From NCBI GenBank assembly GCA_035648735.1, contig DASRKX010000072.1:1-54365 (forward strand): DNA of 54,365 nucleotides, written 5' to 3'. The notes below the pieces were generated by a model that did not search any database, was not told the DNA's origin, and saw nothing but the letters and a program-made list of their open reading frames with translations. The position numbers and the translations under genes are program-made. This DNA is from REEB95 sp035648735. GTDB taxonomy: Bacteria; Pseudomonadota; Alphaproteobacteria; ATCC43930; CGMCC-115725. Shown in pieces: positions 49,847 through 54,365 of the stretch (position 1 is the stretch's first letter; every line of letters begins with the position of its first letter).

Positions 49847-51223
49847 ATGACGGGCAGGAACGCGATATCCGGCAGCCTTTCGCTGCGACTGCTGATCCTT
49901 ACCGTGGCCTTCATGATGTTGGGCGTCGTGCTGCTTTTCGCGCCGGCCATCGCGCGCTATCGCATCAGCTACCTCGAGGATCGCATCGACGCGGCGCATC
50001 TCGCCATCTTCGCGCTCGAAGCGACGCCCGACAACATGGTGAGCCCGGAGCTGTCCAACGCGCTGCTGGCGCATGTCGGCGCGCACGGCATCGTCGTGCA
50101 CATGGCCGACCGCGCGCTGATGCTGGCGGAGGACATGCCGCCCCGAATCGATGCGACCTACGATCTGCGCCGATCCGGCATGATGGGCTCGATCGGCGAC
50201 GCCATGGCGACCCTGTTCCGCCGCGGCAACCGCGTGCTGCGCGTGCTCGATCTCGCGCCCCAGGACAAGAGCGTCACCGTCGAGGTCATCCTCGACGAGG
50301 CGCCGCTGCACCGCGACATGTGGGAATTCGGCCAACGCGTGCTGGCGGTGTCGGCGGCGATCTCGTCCGCGACAGCTGTGCTGCTCTATCTCTGCCTGCA
50401 ATGGCTGCTGGTGCGGCCGCTGAAGCGCCTGACCGCCAGCATGATGGCCTTCCGCGACGACCCGGAGGACGCGTCGCGTGTCATCCGGCCCTCGGCGCGG
50501 AGCGACGAAATCGGCCTCGCCCAGCGGGAGCTGGCGTCGATGCAGGAGACGGTGCGGCAGGCGCTGCGGCAGAAGGAGCGCCTGGCGGCGCTGGGCACGG
50601 CCGTCGGCAAGATCAACCACGATTTGCGCGGCATTCTCTCGACGGTGCGGCTGATGTCGGATTCTCTGTTGGCCAGCGCCGCACCCGAGGTGCGCAAGAT
50701 CACGCCCGTGCTGGTCGCCGCCATCGATCGCGCCGTCGCCCTCTGCACCGCGACGTTGAGCTTCACCCGCGAGGAGGTGCCGCCGCCGCGCCGCAGCCGC
50801 TTCGTCCTGTCGGGGCTCGTCGAGGAACTCGCCGGCGCGCCGGCCAACGGCTTGGCGCTGGTCAACGAGGTGCCGGCGAGCGTGATGGCCGAGGCGGACC
50901 GCGACCAGCTTTACCGCGCGCTGGAAAACCTGGTGCGCAACGCCGCCGAGGCGGGCGCCAAGCACTGCACCATCCGCGCCGAACAGACCAACGGCACGAC
51001 GCTGATCGAAATCGGCGATGACGGCCCCGGCATGGCGCCCAAGGCGCGCGATAATCTGTTCCGGCCCTTTGCCGGTTCCGCCCGTCCCGGCGGCACGGGA
51101 CTCGGCCTGGCGATCGCGCGCGAGGTGATGCGCGCCCATGGCGGCGACATCCGGCTCAAGGACAGCAATGCGCGGGGCACGGTCTTCGCCCTGACGCTGC
51201 CCAAGGCAGCCCTGGACAGCTAA
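49847..51223 (+). CDS. Membrane-bound sensor histidine kinase (no partner gene nearby)
   Basis: A 458-residue kinase with membrane segments at about 12-34 and 164-187, a periplasmic sensing domain between them (about 38-160), and HAMP at about 188-240. The dimerisation helix has His258 in GKINHDLRGILSTVRL. The ATPase domain has ENLVRNAAEAGA (N-box), IGDDGPGM and GGTGLGLAIAREV. The H-box reads HDLR rather than HELR. No response regulator gene lies beside it. It is divergent from rpmH and converges with a 4 bp overlap on the rlmI-like gene. Confidence 0.9.
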   Translation: MTGRNAISGSLSLRLLILTVAFMMLGVVLLFAPAIARYRISYLEDRIDAAHLAIFALEATPDNMVSPELSNALLAHVGAHGIVVHMADRALMLAEDMPPRIDATYDLRRSGMMGSIGDAMATLFRRGNRVLRVLDLAPQDKSVTVEVILDEAPLHRDMWEFGQRVLAVSAAISSATAVLLYLCLQWLLVRPLKRLTASMMAFRDDPEDASRVIRPSARSDEIGLAQRELASMQETVRQALRQKERLAALGTAVGKINHDLRGILSTVRLMSDSLLASAAPEVRKITPVLVAAIDRAVALCTATLSFTREEVPPPRRSRFVLSGLVEELAGAPANGLALVNEVPASVMAEADRDQLYRALENLVRNAAEAGAKHCTIRAEQTNGTTLIEIGDDGPGMAPKARDNLFRPFAGSARPGGTGLGLAIAREVMRAHGGDIRLKDSNARGTVFALTLPKAALDS

Positions 51224-52413
51224 TCCAGCGCGATGCTCTGCGCCTTGAGATAGGCACTTTCCGGCAGGAAGGGATGCACCGGGTGATCGGGCGAAGCACC
51301 CGAGCTCAGCAGGATGCGCCCGCTGCGTCCGGCATCGGCCAGGCCGCGCCGCACCGCCTCGGCAAAGGATTCGACCTCGACGTTGTGCGAGCAGGAAGCC
51401 ATGAACAGCAGGCCGCCGGGCGCCACCACCGACGCCGCCAGCCGCGCCAGCTTGCGGTAGCCCCTGAGGCCCGCCCCCAGATCCTTGCGCGATTTGACGA
51501 AGGCCGGCGGGTCGGCAATGACGACATCGAAACGCTCGCCCGAAGCGGCGCGACGCTCCAGCTCGGCAAAGACCTCGCCCCGCAAAAAGCGGCAGCGCGC
51601 GGCGACGCCGTTGGCCTGTGCCGCCTGAACGGCGAGCCCCAGCGCCGGCTCGGAGCCGTCGATCGCCAGCACCGCAGCGGCGCCACCGAGCGCCGCAGCG
51701 ACAGCGAATCCGCCGGTATAGCAATAGAGATCGAGCACGCTGCCGCCGGATGCCAGCAACGCCATGAAGCGGCGGTTCTCCCGCTGATCGTAGAACCAGC
51801 CGGTCTTCTGCCCGGTGAGCGGATCGGCGAAGAATTGCGCGCCGTTCTCCTGCAACGTCACCGGACCGTCGAGCGCGCCATGGATGATGCGCGCGGCGCT
51901 TTCCGCGATGCCCTCCATCCGGTGACCGACGGAATCGGTGCGCAACACGATCGCATGCGGTGCCAGCGTCGCTTTGCAGGCGTCGAGGAATTCGGCTTCG
52001 AGGCCGCTCATGCCCGCGGTATTGAGTTGCGCCACCAGTACATCGCCGAAGCGGTCGAGCACGATGCCGGGCAGCCCATCGGCCTCGGCGTGGATCAGGC
52101 GATAGAAAGGCTCGGCATAGAGGCGGCGGCGCAGCGCCAACGCGGATTCGAGGCGGGCGACGAAGAAATCGCGGTCGATGGCGCGGCCGGCATCGGCATC
52201 CAGCAGCCGCGCGGCGATCAGCGCATGCGGATTGAAGCTGGCGACGCCCAGCGGCTTGCCGGACACGGCCTCGATCCGCACCAGCGTACCGGCGGCGATC
52301 GCCTTGGCCTGCCGATCCATCTGGATCTCGTTGGAATAGAGCCAGGGATAGCCTTGCTCGGCGCGCTTATGGCCGCCGGGCAGCAGCTTGACCGTCGGCC
52401 GCGCGATGCTCAC
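51220..52413 (-). CDS. rlmI: Class I rRNA (cytosine-C5) methyltransferase, RlmI-like
   Basis: Predicted 23S rRNA m5C methyltransferase, 397 residues. The N-terminal PUA-like domain (about 5-75) starts VKLLPGGHKRAEQGYPWLYSNE. A linker with LIHAEADGLPGIVLDRFGD follows, then the SAM domain with GWFYDQRENRRF, VLDLYCYTGGFAVAAA (motif I), DVVIADPPAFVKS (motif IV) and FMASCSHNV (the catalytic Cys region). It overlaps gpt by 4 bp (ATGA). Confidence 0.9.
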   Translation of the reverse strand: MSIARPTVKLLPGGHKRAEQGYPWLYSNEIQMDRQAKAIAAGTLVRIEAVSGKPLGVASFNPHALIAARLLDADAGRAIDRDFFVARLESALALRRRLYAEPFYRLIHAEADGLPGIVLDRFGDVLVAQLNTAGMSGLEAEFLDACKATLAPHAIVLRTDSVGHRMEGIAESAARIIHGALDGPVTLQENGAQFFADPLTGQKTGWFYDQRENRRFMALLASGGSVLDLYCYTGGFAVAAALGGAAAVLAIDGSEPALGLAVQAAQANGVAARCRFLRGEVFAELERRAASGERFDVVIADPPAFVKSRKDLGAGLRGYRKLARLAASVVAPGGLLFMASCSHNVEVESFAEAVRRGLADAGRSGRILLSSGASPDHPVHPFLPESAYLKAQSIALD

Positions 52414-52898
52414 GTCGGGCCGCCGCGTCCGCTGACGATGGGCGGCACGAATTGCGGCTCGATGTCCCAGGGGAAGAGGATCCAGGTGTCCTGGCTCACC
52501 TCGGTGATGAAGGTATCGACCAGCGGCCGGCCCTGCGGCTTGGCGTAGACCGTCGCGAAATGGGCCTTGGGCAGCATCTTGCGCACGATCTGGGCGGTGC
52601 GGCCGGTATCGACCAGATCGTCGATGATGAGATGGCCGGCGCCGTCGCCCGCGATTTCCTTGAGAACCGTGACCGGGCCCTGCGCGCGGTCGTCATAGCT
52701 GGCGATGCAGACCGTATCGACCAGCCGGACGTCGAGCTCGCGCGCGACGATCGCCGCCGGCACCAGGCCGCCGCGGGTCACCGCGACGATACCGTGCCAC
52801 GGCCCGCGATCGAGCAGCCGCCAAGCCAGCGCGCGCGAATGGCGGTGCAGCTCTTCCCAGCTGACCGGAAAGGTCTTGTTGAATGGCGGCGCGGACAT
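52410..52898 (-). CDS. gpt: Xanthine-guanine phosphoribosyltransferase
   Basis: Purine salvage enzyme that makes XMP or GMP from the base and PRPP. The 162-residue protein has AVTRGGLVPAAIVARELDV, the PRPP loop HLIIDDLVDTGRTA (near 89-102) and the C-terminal base-binding ILFPWDIEPQFVPPI, the WDIE form typical of Gpt. It is coupled to the rlmI-like gene downstream. Confidence 0.94.
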   Translation of the reverse strand: MSAPPFNKTFPVSWEELHRHSRALAWRLLDRGPWHGIVAVTRGGLVPAAIVARELDVRLVDTVCIASYDDRAQGPVTVLKEIAGDGAGHLIIDDLVDTGRTAQIVRKMLPKAHFATVYAKPQGRPLVDTFITEVSQDTWILFPWDIEPQFVPPIVSGRGGPT

Positions 52899-52947
52899 GC
52901 GCGGACGATAGCCCGCAACGACGGCCCGTGTCTCGGCCGGCGCGGCT

Positions 52948-54120
52948 TTAGCGCACGAAGATGCGAACCTCGTTGTTCTGCACGTCGGTGCTGGTCGTCG
53001 CCGACAGGCTGACGCGGTCGGCCGGGAGCCCCATGCTGGTCAAGGAGCGCATGACATTCTCGGCATTGCGCTTCGAGGCGTTGGCGTTGACCGCCGCCTG
53101 CGCGCTGGTGCCGGAATTCGGCGCCACCGCCACCAGCTCGAAATTGGCCGACGGCTTGCGCTCGAGGGCGCGGCTGACGGCGGTGTAGAGCGCCTGCTCG
53201 TAGGCGACATCCGGCCGGTCGAAGCGGATGACGACCAGCGGGCGGCCTGCGCCGCCGGTATAGGCGGCAGGTGCGCGCGCCTGACGCGGCGCGGGCAGCG
53301 GCGCCGAAGCGACCGGACCGCCGCCGAAGGCGCGATTGGCGAGGCTTGGGCCATAGAGCTGGCCGTTCTTGATCGCCTGCGAGAGGGTGATGAGGTTCTC
53401 GCGCTCGTTGGCGACGTTGTTGCTCTGGCGGCCGATCTCGTCGCTGAGCACGGTCAGCAACGCGTCGATCTGCACCGTCGTGCCGTCGATTTCCGCCTGG
53501 ATCTGCGTCAACTGGCGATGATCCTCGTCGACCGCGCCCTGCAGCGAGAAGGCGGCGCGCGTTGCATTCATCAGGTAGGCGGCGAGCGAGGAATCGGCCG
53601 CGGCGCCGGTCGAGACGTTGCTCAAATGGCCGACATCGGCGCTCATGCGGTCGAGCATGCCCTGCGCCTGGTTCCACTGCGCGACGAGCTGCGGATTGCC
53701 CGCCGTGGTGCCGACCTGCAGCTTGGCGTTGATCTGGCCGACGGCGCCGAAATAAGCGGCGGAATCGCGCTCGAGCGCCTGATGGCCGGCGGCCGTCTCT
53801 TGCTGATGCTGCGCCAGGCTGCCCTTAAGCCGCTGTAGATCGGCGCGCAGGCTCGCCACTTTCTGGCCGACGACGGTGTTGGTCGGCGCGGCGCTCGCGG
53901 CGTTGGCGAAGCCCGGCATTGGCTGGGCGGCCCGTTCGGCGGGGCCGGGCGGAATCTGGTAGGAAACCGCCGGCGCCGGGGCGGCAGCCGTCGCTGACGC
54001 CACATCGGCGTTCTGTCGCTCGCCCGACCAGTTGGTGCCGAACATATCGTCGGCATAGGAACAGCCGGCCAGCAGCAATGCCGTGGCGGCGATGGCGCAA
54101 TCGCGGGCGCGCAATGACAT
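52948..54120 (-). CDS. Large predicted lipoprotein with coiled coil and OmpA-like C-terminal region
   Basis: A 390-residue protein with a signal peptide ending in lipobox LLAGC (Cys20). A Pro/Ala linker follows, then helical coiled-coil segments at about 85-250 (KVASLRADLQRLKGSLAQHQ, DEDHRQLTQIQAEIDG), a second linker, and a C-terminal domain from about 295 (PLVVIRFDRPDVAYEQALYTAV, ASKRNAENVMRSLTSMGLPADR, NNEVRIFV). That last part has the spacing of an OmpA-type peptidoglycan-binding fold, but the usual D and R signature is not clear. Its role may be to link the outer membrane to the wall. The family is not recognised. Confidence 0.7.
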   Translation of the reverse strand: MSLRARDCAIAATALLLAGCSYADDMFGTNWSGERQNADVASATAAAPAPAVSYQIPPGPAERAAQPMPGFANAASAAPTNTVVGQKVASLRADLQRLKGSLAQHQQETAAGHQALERDSAAYFGAVGQINAKLQVGTTAGNPQLVAQWNQAQGMLDRMSADVGHLSNVSTGAAADSSLAAYLMNATRAAFSLQGAVDEDHRQLTQIQAEIDGTTVQIDALLTVLSDEIGRQSNNVANERENLITLSQAIKNGQLYGPSLANRAFGGGPVASAPLPAPRQARAPAAYTGGAGRPLVVIRFDRPDVAYEQALYTAVSRALERKPSANFELVAVAPNSGTSAQAAVNANASKRNAENVMRSLTSMGLPADRVSLSATTSTDVQNNEVRIFVR

Positions 54121-54149
54121 GATGGAAACAATCCCCCGTTACTCGGTGG

Positions 54150-54179
54150 AGTTTACGCAAGTATGGCCGGGCGGGACAA
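54150..54179 (-). promoter_or_regulatory. Predicted promoter of the large lipoprotein gene
   Basis: Minus-strand TTGTCC (54179-54174), 18 bp, then TAAACT (54155-54150), each a 4 of 6 match. It leaves a leader of about 23 nt to the ATG at 54120. Confidence 0.4.
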
Positions 54180-54288
54180 GCGTTTCGGAATCCGGCGCGA
54201 ACCCGGCCCGCAGCGGGAAATCGGCTTGCCATCGGCGCGCTCTTGCCGTTATGTACCGCCGGCTTTCCGTAACATGCACGCCACAAAG

Positions 54289-54365
54289 GCGCCCGTAGCT
54301 CAACTGGATAGAGCACCAGACTACGAATCTGGGGGTTGGGAGTTCGAATCTCTCCGGGCGCGCCA
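54289..54365 (+). tRNA. tRNA-Arg (anticodon ACG)
   Basis: A 77-nt cloverleaf with acceptor GCGCCCG pairing CGGGCGC, anticodon stem CCAGA/TCTGG with loop CTACGAA (anticodon ACG, read as ICG), T-loop GTTCGAATC, discriminator G and an encoded CCA that ends exactly at the window edge. It decodes the abundant CGC/CGT/CGA codons. Confidence 0.97.

Noticed and set aside
54289..54365. tRNA-Arg as an integration site within this window
   Set aside because: The tRNA lies at the right edge; nothing downstream can be seen and no partial copy of its 3' end was noticed elsewhere.

Overview
The window reads as a chromosomal segment of a free-living, high-GC alphaproteobacterium. Three gene blocks with typical alphaproteobacterial order support this: ffs-dnaX-ybaB-recR, def-fmt-truA opposite dapD-dapE, and rpmH-rnpA-yidD-yidC-engB-argB. 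Protein sequences and the cytochrome c / kdsB / prephenate dehydratase neighbourhood suggest something near Rhodospirillales, but I cannot fix a genus. No phage, transposase, integrase or CRISPR array is visible.

Layout. 1-9100 is housekeeping: secA (cut by the left edge), a parvulin, argJ, mutT, a MazEF-type toxin-antitoxin pair, a methyltransferase, then comF, grxC and a nitrilase. 9100-12072 holds small envelope proteins, a second methyltransferase, a DUF1178 protein and pgk. 12073-15821 is accessory: a zinc-ribbon protein of unknown function, a GlsB/YeaQ membrane protein, a secreted beta-propeller, and an HWE histidine kinase with a single-domain response regulator. The 3' end of pgk recurs twice inside this stretch (17 bp exact at 13160-13176; 66 bp with 8 differences, reading frame intact, at 14333-14398), which looks like the footprint of one or two insertions at the end of pgk. 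16030-25777 carries a GST, an M17 aminopeptidase, the yejABEF peptide importer with a HisN-type phosphatase, and a membrane-anchored cytochrome c. 25949-33293 carries kdsB, pheA, small proteins, nudC, the 4.5S RNA, dnaX-ybaB-recR and rmuC. 33376-40963 carries def-fmt-truA, dapE/dapD, a possible small inverse-autotransporter-like barrel, an FAD monooxygenase and an HAD nucleotidase. 41054-45564 is a nitrite cassette. 45581-54365 carries argB-engB-yidC-yidD-rnpA-rpmH, an orphan histidine kinase, an RlmI-type methyltransferase, gpt, a large lipoprotein and tRNA-Arg.

The most interesting system is the cassette at 41054-45564. An FNT-family (NirC-like) channel is divergent from a NirA-type siroheme nitrite reductase, whose gene overlaps one for an unusual reductase. 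That reductase has CysJ-like FAD/NADPH domains, but its FMN flavodoxin domain is replaced by an RnfB-like four-cysteine iron-sulfur module. The intergenic region has two back-to-back sigma-54 -24/-12 elements (41959-41973 minus, essentially consensus; 42200-42215 plus) with an NtrC-like TGC-N11-GCA site almost midway (42082-42098). The reading I favour is a nitrogen-controlled unit that imports nitrite and reduces it with NADPH through FAD, then an Fe-S cluster, then siroheme, set into a housekeeping block between argB and the dap genes. Second in interest is the triplicated pgk 3' end. Third is the HWE kinase, whose LOV-like domain has lost both the photoactive cysteine and the flavin-contacting glutamine.
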